Shown: one piece after another, positions 1-6,091 of the stretch
Numbering within the stretch: position 1 is the first letter of the stretch
Layout: every line of letters starts with the position of its first letter
Assembly (NCBI GenBank): GCA_007132255.1
Contig: SLOZ01000394.1
Location: forward strand, 1 to 6,582
Reading direction: 5' to 3'
DNA length: 6,582 nt
Source of the DNA: Limnochordia bacterium
GTDB lineage: Bacteria > Bacillota > Limnochordia > Darwinibacteriales > B1SED10-159
The notes under the pieces: model-generated
What the model was told of the DNA's origin: nothing
Database searches by the model: none
The model's input: the letters and a program-made list of their open reading frames with translations, nothing else
Program-made: the position numbers and the translations under genes

Positions 1-2
1 AG

Positions 3-365
3 ATTCGGTACATTCGTCTCGCTGCAGATTTAGGTGTCGGGCAAGAAACCAGTGAAGTCACCGAGCTGAACCAAGGTCGGCAGGAAACCGTTCAAGCAGA
101 AACTCTGCGGTCAGCCTTCCGTCGTAACATTGCCGAAGATCAAGCCTGTTCTGCCTGCCTGGGCAGCCTCGTTCATGCACTGCAGCGGCTGCGGGAGCAG
201 GGAATAGAGCTGCCAGCAGCCACAGCCATCGGCCAAGGTTGGCGCGGCCGCTCGACGTCAGCGTTAGGCGTTGGCAGCTGCACGGCTCAGTTTGCCGAAC
301 ACGTCAGCGGCTGTCCGCCGACCGCCGCTGACATCATTGGGCATATTAAAGAGCATCGCGTTTAA
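3..365 (+). CDS. DUF362-family protein, C-terminal fragment (cut by left window edge)
   Basis: This is an open reading frame with no start in the window. It gives 120 residues and ends at TAA 363-365. The fragment has four cysteines: a C-x2-C pair at fragment residues 49 and 52 (context ACSACLGSLVHAL), C93 in GVGSCTAQF and C104 in SGCPPTAADI. A CSAC-type pair, then an IGQG segment, then G-x-G-x-C and GCPP near the C-terminus is the pattern I associate with the end of DUF362 proteins of Clostridia and Archaea, often annotated as iron-sulfur or uncharacterised proteins. The biochemical role of the family is not established. The four cysteines could bind a metal or Fe-S cluster, but that is inference. 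The N-terminal two thirds are outside the window, so the family call rests on the tail alone. The gene converges on the isomerase gene at 422-1261 and shares a terminator with it. Confidence 0.65.
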   Translation: MRYIRLAADLGVGQETSEVTELNQGRQETVQAETLRSAFRRNIAEDQACSACLGSLVHALQRLREQGIELPAATAIGQGWRGRSTSALGVGSCTAQFAEHVSGCPPTAADIIGHIKEHRV

Positions 366-376
366 ACGCGATGCTC
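351..376. terminator. Perfect 26-bp palindrome, probable two-way terminator between convergent genes
   Basis: The 13-base arm at 351-363 is exactly complementary to 364-376. In RNA this gives a 10-bp GC-rich stem (GAGCATCGCG) with a TTTAAA loop. Flanking A's at 347-349 and T's at 378-380 can extend it past a one-base bulge. The stop codon of the DUF362 gene (363-365) lies in the loop. On the minus strand the stem is followed by TTTAAT, a short U-tract suited to ending the isomerase transcript, whose stop is 46 bp upstream. On the plus strand the tail is only CTTT. Termination is inferred from structure and position. Confidence 0.65.
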
Positions 377-421
377 CTTTGGTTCGTCCTATCGCCGCAA
401 CGAACTGGTATTCTGCTGTGC

Positions 422-1261
422 TTATAGTTTCGCTAGTACAGTCCGGAGGTTCTGCAGACTTTCTTTTGTACCCTCTCGCGGCTCCTCTAGGCCTTCGAAC
501 TCCACCGCCAACCAGCCATCATAGCCGTGCTGCTGCAGACGGCCAAGGATGACCTCCAAGTCCACCATGCCTTCGCCAGCGATGGTGCCTACTAGATGCG
601 TACCGCCTAAGCCCTTGTAGCTCGGTCCGTCAAAATCCTCTGGAGCTGGTCGGAAGTCTTTAAAATGCACGTGGTAGACATATGGAAGCAGGATTTCAAT
701 GGCCGCTTCGGGCGTATCCTCGACGAGCAGAAAATTGCCACAATCAAAGGTTGAGCCAAGCACATCACTGCCCACCGACTGGATCAATTCCTTGACCTGT
801 TGACCTTTTCCGGCCATCAAGCCGTGGTTTTCCAGAGCCAGCCGAATTCCTTTTTCCTCAGCATACGGCACGACACTCTTAAGGCCTTCAACAATCCAGG
901 TCCGTGCTTGCTCATAGGCAACGCCTTCGGCCAAGTCACCAGCGAACACGCGAACCACCGGTGCTCCGAAACGCACAGCCATATCAATGGCCTGCCGCAT
1001 TCTCTGAATATCTGCCTGCCGAGCTTCTGCGTCGGGATTGGCGAAGTTATTACCCGTAGAATAACACGCCACCGGCAGGCCGGTTTCCTTGAGCTTTGCC
1101 TCTACCTGCGGAAGCTCGCTCTCTATGTCCCGCCAAAAGACATCCAGCAGCTCAACCCCATCGGCTTTGATCTCTGCTGCATAGTCCAAAAAGTCCACAA
1201 CATTGATGGTCTTGTCAAAATAGTACTTATGCAAACTCCACATACTTATAGCACATTTCAT
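422..1261 (-). CDS. Sugar phosphate isomerase/epimerase, TIM-barrel (AP endonuclease 2 family)
   Basis: This 279-residue protein has the length and motifs of the xylose-isomerase-like TIM-barrel family (PF01261), whose members isomerise or epimerise sugars, inositol derivatives or hydroxypyruvate using a divalent metal. Probable metal ligands are spread over the C-terminal half as usual: E144 in LALENHG, D173 in TFDCGN, H199 in HVHFKD and E254 in AVEFEG. The N-terminal strand (MKCAISMWSLH) and DGVELLD at about residues 34-40 fit the first barrel strands. No signal peptide is seen, so it is probably cytoplasmic. An ATG 18 bp upstream (1279) is in frame, but its first codons are themselves the Shine-Dalgarno sequence (GGGAGGG, 1271-1277) for the ATG at 1261, so I use 1261. 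The substrate cannot be told from sequence; neighbouring genes offer no sugar pathway. Confidence 0.88.
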   Translation of the reverse strand: MKCAISMWSLHKYYFDKTINVVDFLDYAAEIKADGVELLDVFWRDIESELPQVEAKLKETGLPVACYSTGNNFANPDAEARQADIQRMRQAIDMAVRFGAPVVRVFAGDLAEGVAYEQARTWIVEGLKSVVPYAEEKGIRLALENHGLMAGKGQQVKELIQSVGSDVLGSTFDCGNFLLVEDTPEAAIEILLPYVYHVHFKDFRPAPEDFDGPSYKGLGGTHLVGTIAGEGMVDLEVILGRLQQHGYDGWLAVEFEGLEEPREGTKESLQNLRTVLAKL

Positions 1262-1270
1262 TCGGTCGTT

Positions 1271-1277
1271 CCCTCCC
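1271..1277 (-). promoter_or_regulatory. Ribosome binding site deciding the isomerase start
   Basis: The minus strand reads GGGAGGG here, about 9 bases before the ATG at 1261. The alternative ATG at 1279 has no purine-rich sequence at a suitable distance upstream. This moves the start six codons downstream of the longest reading frame. Confidence 0.7.
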
Positions 1278-1291
1278 ATTTTGCTTACTCG

Positions 1292-1297
1292 ATTCTA
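1292..1297 (-). promoter_or_regulatory. Possible -10 element (TAGAAT) for the isomerase gene
   Basis: The minus strand reads TAGAAT, matching five of six bases of the sigma-A -10 box, and would start transcription near 1285, just before the ribosome binding site. No good -35 box lies 16-18 bases upstream, and the TG of an extended -10 is one base out of register. The alternative is readthrough from the SpoIID-like gene, whose stop is 153 bp upstream of the isomerase ATG. Tentative. Confidence 0.25.
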
Positions 1298-1376
1298 CCC
1301 ATGCCTGCCGCGCATAATGCATTCACGGGATCCAGGCTTTCCCTAGATCAAACTCGAACCCTGTCATCGTCGAAGC

Positions 1377-1412
1377 CGCCACTGGTCGAAACCATTTCCA
1401 GACCAGCCGGCG
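1377..1412. other. Imperfect hairpin just after the SpoIID-like stop codon
   Basis: The arms CTGGTC (1382-1387) and GACCAG (1401-1406) pair perfectly. CGCC (1377-1380) and GGCG (1409-1412) extend the stem past a small internal loop, with 13 bases in the loop. On the minus strand the hairpin starts three bases after the SpoIID-like TAA (1415-1417) but has no U-tract after it. On the plus strand TTTT follows (1413-1416), although no plus-strand gene is evident upstream. It may be a weak terminator, a 3'-end stabiliser between the two minus-strand genes, or chance. Confidence 0.35.
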
Positions 1413-1414
1413 TT

Positions 1415-3094
1415 TTAGTATAAATTCTCCAAGGAACGATAGATCCCTGTCACGGGCGCCAATTCGATATCTGAGAAAAACCGCAGAAGAATCTCTTGAG
1501 CCGACAATCCCGCTTGGGCCATGCCCAAGGCTGCCCATTGGCTCATACCAACCCCATGGCCGCTGCCACCGCCGTACAACGTCACTCCCCGCAATTCATT
1601 CTGGCTCCGATCGTCCGCAACCGTAAAAAAGCTGCTGGGCAGCACACTTAAGCCGGTTTCAACCTGGCCATCATTGAGTGTCAGAGAAGCTCCACGCGGG
1701 CTGAACGCCTGCCGAATCGGGTAATCGCCCTCCAACAAGAAAACTTGCTGCTGCCCTGCAACTTCTAACAGCATCACATTCCCACTGGGCCCGCGCTCTA
1801 AAACCTTGATATCCAGAATCCGTCCTGGATCGCGCCCCAGCGCTCGGCGCAGATTGCTCCGCAGTTGGTCCTGTGTGAGCGACACCCGCCAGCGAAAATA
1901 CGGTGAACGCTCATCAAACCCTGGCACGGCATCATCCCGCAGCCACGCATCCACATCGTTTTCCGCCTGCCAACCATGTTCCGGAACAGCATCGCTTAGG
2001 GGACGAAACCGCAGGTAAGGAGTGGGCCGTCCGCCCCAGACCGTCGAGGCACAGGCCGTGGCACCAGGAGACGTTGAGTAAAAAAAGCCCTGTACCGGTT
2101 GACCATCATGAAGACTGCGCAGGATCAGTCCTGCCGTAGCATCAATGGCTTGGTTCGCCCGAGCCGACTCGGGACTGTTGTTGTAGACCTGGAAGGAGTG
2201 GCTGTCATCCACGTGAAAGCCCAGACTGCGGTAGCGGCTGTTTTGCGCCGATACCACAGCGAAGCTTCGTGCTGTAATGGCTTGGGCTTTCAATGCCTCC
2301 AGTGGCCAACTCACCGGCATTTCGCTGGGTAATACCTGGTATAAATATTCCTCCAATGCCACTTCGTTAACGATTAAGAGGCCATCAGCATGGGACGTCA
2401 CTTCAAAAAAGCCTCGGTAAGCCGGGACGAACGGGCGCCATGCACCCCGCTCTATACTGGGCAACCGCACCAGTGACTCATCGACAGTAAATAGCGTCAG
2501 CCCTTCTGGAAAGACCAGCTGTGTTCCATCTGCGAGGGAGACTACTACACGGTGACCATCTTGTTCCAGAACAATAGGGCCCCGCACGCGATGATGACTG
2601 GTGCCTTCCATGCCTTCCAAAACCAAGGCAACTGCGGCATCAAACTGCACCCTCTGGTGATACAAGCGCCGAAATCCCGTATCCATAATACCGATGCGAA
2701 TCCGCTGCGGCCAATGGGCCTCGCCTAACATGTACTGACGGCCCATATGGGTCCAAGCAGAATGAACTTCTAATTCAGCCTCAGGCGGCGTCTGTAAGTT
2801 GAGACAAACCCGCTCCAACCCGCGCAAGGATACCCAGACCGCTTGCCCATCCACAAACAAGCCGTCAATCTTCACGGCAACTTCCAGAAATCCTTCCATG
2901 AACTGCTCACCGCTGTCTAAGGTGATACACGCTTCCAAGCCTCCGCCTTCCAGCGGCGTCAGCAGCACACCGGCCAGAAGCGGAACATCATGTTCGGTCA
3001 CCGCCTGGATAGGAGACGAACCAATTAACAACACCAGTGCAAAGCAGCCAAAGAGCCACCAACCTTTGACAGCCATTCGCCACGGACCAGCCAT
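1415..3094 (-). CDS. SpoIID/LytB-domain protein (stage II sporulation protein D-like), long form
   Basis: The family comprises SpoIID, a peptidoglycan lytic transglycosylase needed for engulfment during sporulation, and the related LytB amidase enhancer. This protein has 559 residues against about 340 for B. subtilis SpoIID. Residues about 7-31 form a signal peptide or membrane anchor (WWLFGCFALVLLIG), so the rest is extracytoplasmic. Residues about 35-225 have no recognised motif. The SpoIID domain covers about 230-555: the catalytic-type Glu is E258 in LPSEMP, followed by WPLEALKAQAITARSFAV, STSPG and VWGG (340-355) and GHGVGMSQW (512-520). The start at 3094 has GGAGG seven bases upstream; the ATG at 3100 is too close to it, and a further in-frame start at 3199 has no such support. 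HVDDSHSFQVY (294-304) lacks the cysteines found in zinc-binding clostridial SpoIID. A housekeeping wall hydrolase or cortex-related role is an alternative to true SpoIID. Confidence 0.88.
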   Translation of the reverse strand: MAGPWRMAVKGWWLFGCFALVLLIGSSPIQAVTEHDVPLLAGVLLTPLEGGGLEACITLDSGEQFMEGFLEVAVKIDGLFVDGQAVWVSLRGLERVCLNLQTPPEAELEVHSAWTHMGRQYMLGEAHWPQRIRIGIMDTGFRRLYHQRVQFDAAVALVLEGMEGTSHHRVRGPIVLEQDGHRVVVSLADGTQLVFPEGLTLFTVDESLVRLPSIERGAWRPFVPAYRGFFEVTSHADGLLIVNEVALEEYLYQVLPSEMPVSWPLEALKAQAITARSFAVVSAQNSRYRSLGFHVDDSHSFQVYNNSPESARANQAIDATAGLILRSLHDGQPVQGFFYSTSPGATACASTVWGGRPTPYLRFRPLSDAVPEHGWQAENDVDAWLRDDAVPGFDERSPYFRWRVSLTQDQLRSNLRRALGRDPGRILDIKVLERGPSGNVMLLEVAGQQQVFLLEGDYPIRQAFSPRGASLTLNDGQVETGLSVLPSSFFTVADDRSQNELRGVTLYGGGSGHGVGMSQWAALGMAQAGLSAQEILLRFFSDIELAPVTGIYRSLENLY

Positions 3095-3100
3095 ATGCAT

Positions 3101-3106
3101 TCCTCC
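3101..3106 (-). promoter_or_regulatory. Ribosome binding site deciding the SpoIID-like start
   Basis: The minus strand reads GGAGGA, with GGAGG ending seven bases before the ATG at 3094. A second ATG at 3100 is only one base from GGAGG and is unlikely to be used. No clear sigma-A or sporulation-sigma promoter for this gene could be picked out in 3107-3240. Confidence 0.75.
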
Positions 3107-3244
3107 GTCGACCGACCTCTGCCACTGCGATTTCCACAGAGTACTCGGATGCTTACCAGATAACCACGACCACGCATTGTTGGATACACCACCTGCCACC
3201 GGCGTCTACAGCGGGACGCGAACACAGTGACGAATCCCTCCCGG

Positions 3245-3276
3245 TTGCAGTCTAGGCAGGAATTTTGTGGTATAAT
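3245..3276 (+). promoter_or_regulatory. Sigma-A-type extended -10 promoter for the dinG-like gene
   Basis: A perfect TATAAT lies at 3271-3276, preceded directly by TGG (3268-3270), an extended -10 element. The best -35-like hexamer is TTGCAG at 3245-3250, but its 20-base spacer is long, so the extended -10 probably carries most of the activity. Transcription would start near 3283, about 24 bases before the GTG start. The promoter lies inside the longest open frame (TTG at 3265), which rules that start out. Confidence 0.75.
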
Positions 3277-3295
3277 AGCGGGGTACTTCTCGAAA

Positions 3296-3301
3296 AAGGA
3301 G
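3296..3301 (+). promoter_or_regulatory. Ribosome binding site for the GTG start of the dinG-like gene
   Basis: AAGGAG lies five bases before GTG 3307. The next in-frame ATG (3328) has no comparable site at usual spacing. The GTG is also part of a possible short stem (GGTGG 3306-3310 with CCACC 3317-3321). Confidence 0.7.
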
Positions 3302-3306
3302 AGAAG

Positions 3307-5301
3307 GTGGATTCAGCCACCAACGCCATGAACTATGATACACAGGCCATTTTCGGACCCAAAGGTCTGTTGGCCCAAGGTTTACCGCAGTTCGAATATC
3401 GCCAGCAGCAGGTGGATATGGCTGACCACATCATGCAGTGCTTGATGAACGAGGAGCACGGCTTGGTGGAAGCCGGTACCGGCGTGGGCAAGAGTCTCGC
3501 CTATGCCATCCCTGCCATCTTTTTCGCGCTCCAACAGGATAAACGGGTTATCCTTGCCACGCATACGCTGCATCTGCAAGATCAGCTGTATCACAAGGAT
3601 ATTCCTTTACTTCAACGCGTCCTGCCAGTTTCCTTTCACACGGAGATCTTTAAAGGACGCCATAACTATGTCTGCCTGCGTCGCCTTCAGGAATCCGTCG
3701 ATACCGGTTCACAGGGCGGACTACTTCCACCTTTGGAACGGCTGCAGCAGTGGCTGGCAGAAACGACCACTGGCGAGCGCAGTGAAGCTCCGGGAACCAT
3801 TTCGCAGGCCCTATGGATGGAGATCCGCTGCGAGAAAGAATCGTGCCCGGAGGAAGCCTGTGCCCACTTTAAGGACTGTTTTTATTGGCAGCTTCGCCAG
3901 CGCTTGGGCAAAGCTCATTTGATCATAACCAACCAATCCATGTTGTTGGCAGATCGTATGACTGAAGGCAGGATTCTTCCGAAGTATCATGCGGTCGTCA
4001 TTGACGAGGCCCATAACCTCGAAGACGTTGCCACTAACGCGTTCACCGAAGAGCTAAGCCACGCATCCCTTCAAGCCTACCAACGGGCGGGACAGCAGCT
4101 GATGAGTTCCCTGCGCGGCCCCTTGGAGGACTACCAGCTGCAGGAACTGCGAGGAGCATTGGATGCCGTTCTCCAGCACGGGCACGAATATCTCAATACC
4201 ATTCGGCGTTTCATCCCAGAAAGCACATTGATGCTCACCGAGGACAATCGACTTCCCTTCGGGCAGCTCCACATGGACCCTCTCCTGCGAACCGTCATGG
4301 ATGTTCTGGACGAATGGGAGTTGGAGGATCCGGAAATGGCTGGCTTGGTCACCAACTATGTAGAGTATAGTAAACAGTTCCGCGATCGCTGCCAGCGGAT
4401 TCCGCGAGCCGACGATGCCAACTATGTCTTCTGGGCAGAACTGCACGGCAACGATCCGTCGCTGCACGCAGCGCCGATTGATGTTAGCCCGCTCGTGGCT
4501 GAACAGCTCTTTGCCGCCGTGGACACGGTCATTGCTACATCGGCGACCCTCAGCACGGACCACAGTTTTGACTACTTCAAGAGCCGAGTGGGGCTGGACA
4601 TGTGCCAGGAACTACTCTTGGGATCGCCCTTTGCGTATGACGAACAGGCAGTGCTGTGCGTACCCAGCGAGGCCAAACCACCAAACCACCCGCGCTATCT
4701 GCATTATACGGCTTACTACATTCTATATACCACGGCCATGGCCCAAGGTCGCACCATGGCGCTTTTCACCAGTTACCATACCATGGAGCAGGTGGCTGAC
4801 GCGATCGCCGACAAACTAGCCGACGAAGGCTACCAGCTTCTGGTACAGGGTGACGCCTCCCGAGCGCAGCTGATCGAGGCCTTTCGCCAAGAGCCGCGCT
4901 CTTTGCTGTTGGGAACCAGCAGCTTTTGGGAGGGCGTGGACATAGCTGGTGACGCTCTGCGAGCCGTCGTCATCACGCGGCTACCCTTTGCGGTACCAGA
5001 TCGGCCAGTGACCGCTGCTCGGCTGCAGGCCATCCAGCAGGCCGGCGGCAATCCTTTCAGCCAATACAGTGTTCCCCAGGCTATCCTGAAACTCAAGCAG
5101 GGATTCGGACGCCTGATTCGCACGCAGCAGGATCGCGGTGGCGTTGTCATTCTGGATGGCCGCATCCTGACCGCCGGCTATGGACAGCAGTTTTTGCGCT
5201 CGCTGCCCCCAGCAAGATTTACACAGGATCTGCGTGAACTGCAATCGCTGTTCGCTGAGTCCACTCTTACGCCCTTGGAGTCCCACGAACAAGCGGAATA
5301 G
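3307..5301 (+). CDS. dinG: DinG/XPD-family ATP-dependent DNA helicase with Fe-S cluster
   Basis: This 664-residue superfamily 2 helicase is predicted to unwind DNA 5' to 3', as E. coli DinG and YoaA do, with roles in repair and in clearing R-loops or stalled forks. All motifs are present: Walker A GTGVGKS (57-63), motif Ia VILATHTLHLQDQL (81-94), DEAH (233-236), SAT (412-414), GTSSFWEGVDI (536-546) and QGFGRLIR (598-605). Four cysteines suit the XPD-type 4Fe-4S cluster: C123 (NYVC), then C180-x4-C185-x5-C191. C175 is an extra cysteine. There is no N-terminal DnaQ-type exonuclease domain, unlike B. subtilis DinG (about 930 residues), so it resembles the proteobacterial YoaA/DinG type in layout. 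GTG 3307 is chosen from the AAGGAG site and the promoter immediately upstream. It is divergent from the SpoIID-like gene. A LexA site was not convincingly found. Confidence 0.93.
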   Translation: MDSATNAMNYDTQAIFGPKGLLAQGLPQFEYRQQQVDMADHIMQCLMNEEHGLVEAGTGVGKSLAYAIPAIFFALQQDKRVILATHTLHLQDQLYHKDIPLLQRVLPVSFHTEIFKGRHNYVCLRRLQESVDTGSQGGLLPPLERLQQWLAETTTGERSEAPGTISQALWMEIRCEKESCPEEACAHFKDCFYWQLRQRLGKAHLIITNQSMLLADRMTEGRILPKYHAVVIDEAHNLEDVATNAFTEELSHASLQAYQRAGQQLMSSLRGPLEDYQLQELRGALDAVLQHGHEYLNTIRRFIPESTLMLTEDNRLPFGQLHMDPLLRTVMDVLDEWELEDPEMAGLVTNYVEYSKQFRDRCQRIPRADDANYVFWAELHGNDPSLHAAPIDVSPLVAEQLFAAVDTVIATSATLSTDHSFDYFKSRVGLDMCQELLLGSPFAYDEQAVLCVPSEAKPPNHPRYLHYTAYYILYTTAMAQGRTMALFTSYHTMEQVADAIADKLADEGYQLLVQGDASRAQLIEAFRQEPRSLLLGTSSFWEGVDIAGDALRAVVITRLPFAVPDRPVTAARLQAIQQAGGNPFSQYSVPQAILKLKQGFGRLIRTQQDRGGVVILDGRILTAGYGQQFLRSLPPARFTQDLRELQSLFAESTLTPLESHEQAE

Positions 5302-5319
5302 CGCGGGTAACTGCTGCAG

Positions 5320-5347
5320 TAGACAAGCGTTGAGAGTCTGGTATACT
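5320..5347 (+). promoter_or_regulatory. Sigma-A promoter for the exoD-like gene
   Basis: TAGACA (5320-5325, five of six matches to the -35 box) is separated by 16 bases from TATACT (5342-5347, five of six), and TGG (5339-5341) directly precedes it as an extended -10. Transcription would start near 5354, leaving a leader of about 84 bases before the ATG at 5438. This suggests the gene is transcribed independently of dinG, although readthrough across the 136-bp gap is possible because no terminator is visible there. Confidence 0.7.
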
Positions 5348-5422
5348 TACATTAACAGTAGATGTGCAACCCAAGGTCAGCGTTTCATTGTCCATGGGCG
5401 CCCTACTGGCTTCGACGCCACG

Positions 5423-5430
5423 AAAGGGGG
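5423..5430 (+). promoter_or_regulatory. Ribosome binding site deciding the exoD-like start
   Basis: AAAGGGGG ends seven bases before ATG 5438. The longest frame reaches back to 5180 inside the dinG coding region, but similarity to the family begins at 5438 and this site supports it. Confidence 0.7.
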
Positions 5431-5437
5431 CCAAGTT

Positions 5438-6091
5438 ATGGAAGCGACCGTTTCACAGCTGCTCCGCCAGCAGCTGGCCGTACGCACCACAACAACATTA
5501 ACCATTGGTGAATTTCTCCAGTCCGTCAACGAACAGGGTTTCGGACTGCTCTTGATAGCTTTTGCACTGCCGGTCTTAGTGCCTCTCCCTCCAGGTTTGG
5601 GTGCCATCCCTGGTATCATCTTGATGATGTGGGGGCTGCAGCGTTTGCTAGGCCGCCACACTCCCTGGCTGCCGCAGCGCATCCAGGCTCGTGAATTAAC
5701 GCCGGGCATGACACAGCTCTTGGAGACGAGAGCCATTCCGGTCTTGGAGCGCATGGAAAGAGTTCTGCCAAAGGGCCGAGGGCGCAGAGAACCTCGCGAA
5801 TGGGAAAGCCGCGTGGCGGCTTTCGTGGTCATTCTTATGGGGTTCTTGATTGTGCTTCCAACACCCTTTTTGAACACGATCCCGGCAATGATCATCATTG
5901 GAATCGGATTATCCTACGTCAACCACCACCGGATCTTGATGTGGACCAGTGTTGTTACGGGAAGCATCGTCTTCGCTGTCCTGCTGGTCACAGTGGTATT
6001 GGGCGGTGAGATGCTGTTGGACGAAATCAGAGAGGAAGATCTTTTGCGATCCGCTGGGCCAAGTCCGACCGAATCTGGTTCGGGTCGGTAA
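5438..6091 (+). CDS. ExoD-family (exopolysaccharide synthesis ExoD) integral membrane protein
   Basis: This 217-residue protein matches the PF06055 pattern: an N-terminal LTIGEFLQSVNEQGFGLLLI segment, then ALPVLVPLPPG, GAIPGI and a WLPQRI motif. Hydrophobic stretches at about residues 36-50, 56-72, 126-143, 146-161 and 167-190 suggest four to five membrane segments, with a basic loop (KGRGRREPREWESR) before the second half. The proline-rich hydrophobic block at 42-60 (ALPVLVPLPPG...IPGI) is echoed at 134-153 (GFLIVLPTP...IPAMII), so the protein appears to be an internal repeat of two similar halves. ExoD was named for a Rhizobium mutant with altered exopolysaccharide and alkali sensitivity; its molecular function is unknown and the name should not be read as proof of polysaccharide synthesis here. 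The gene has its own promoter, and its last 65 bases overlap the opposite-strand HAD gene. Confidence 0.85.
   Translation: MEATVSQLLRQQLAVRTTTTLTIGEFLQSVNEQGFGLLLIAFALPVLVPLPPGLGAIPGIILMMWGLQRLLGRHTPWLPQRIQARELTPGMTQLLETRAIPVLERMERVLPKGRGRREPREWESRVAAFVVILMGFLIVLPTPFLNTIPAMIIIGIGLSYVNHHRILMWTSVVTGSIVFAVLLVTVVLGGEMLLDEIREEDLLRSAGPSPTESGSGR

Noticed and set aside
271..552. A 93-codon open frame on the plus strand
   Set aside because: It runs out of the DUF362 tail, through the palindrome and into the isomerase gene, with no ribosome binding site or recognisable protein pattern.
800..1423. A 207-codon open frame on the plus strand
   Set aside because: It lies antisense to the well-supported isomerase gene, has no ribosome binding site I can see, and its translation resembles no family. 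It is a shadow frame.
3219..3232. Possible LexA box (CGAACACAGTGACG) upstream of dinG
   Set aside because: Only one half-site (CGAAC) matches the Gram-positive consensus, and it lies upstream of the promoter core rather than over it.
3107..3240. Search for a sigma-E or sigma-A promoter of the SpoIID-like gene
   Set aside because: Some fragments loosely resemble -10 boxes (for example CCAACAAT on the minus strand), but no paired -35/-10 at usual spacing was convincing.
3265..3306. Upstream TTG start for the dinG-like gene
   Set aside because: The TATAAT promoter box lies inside these codons, so the start would precede the transcription start. GTG 3307 has the proper ribosome binding site.
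4054..4563. A 169-codon open frame on the minus strand inside dinG
   Set aside because: It is antisense to the continuous helicase coding region with no independent signals.
5302..5325. Small inverted repeat ACTGCTGCAGT after the dinG stop as a terminator
   Set aside because: The loop would be a single base and there is no U-tract; it is not a credible hairpin.
5180..5437. N-terminal extension of the exoD-like protein into dinG
   Set aside because: It overlaps dinG coding sequence out of frame, and family similarity and the ribosome binding site support ATG 5438.
5377..5898. A 173-codon open frame on the minus strand
   Set aside because: It is antisense to the exoD-like gene and its composition (rich in S, R, K, T, P) is typical of a reverse frame of a membrane protein gene.
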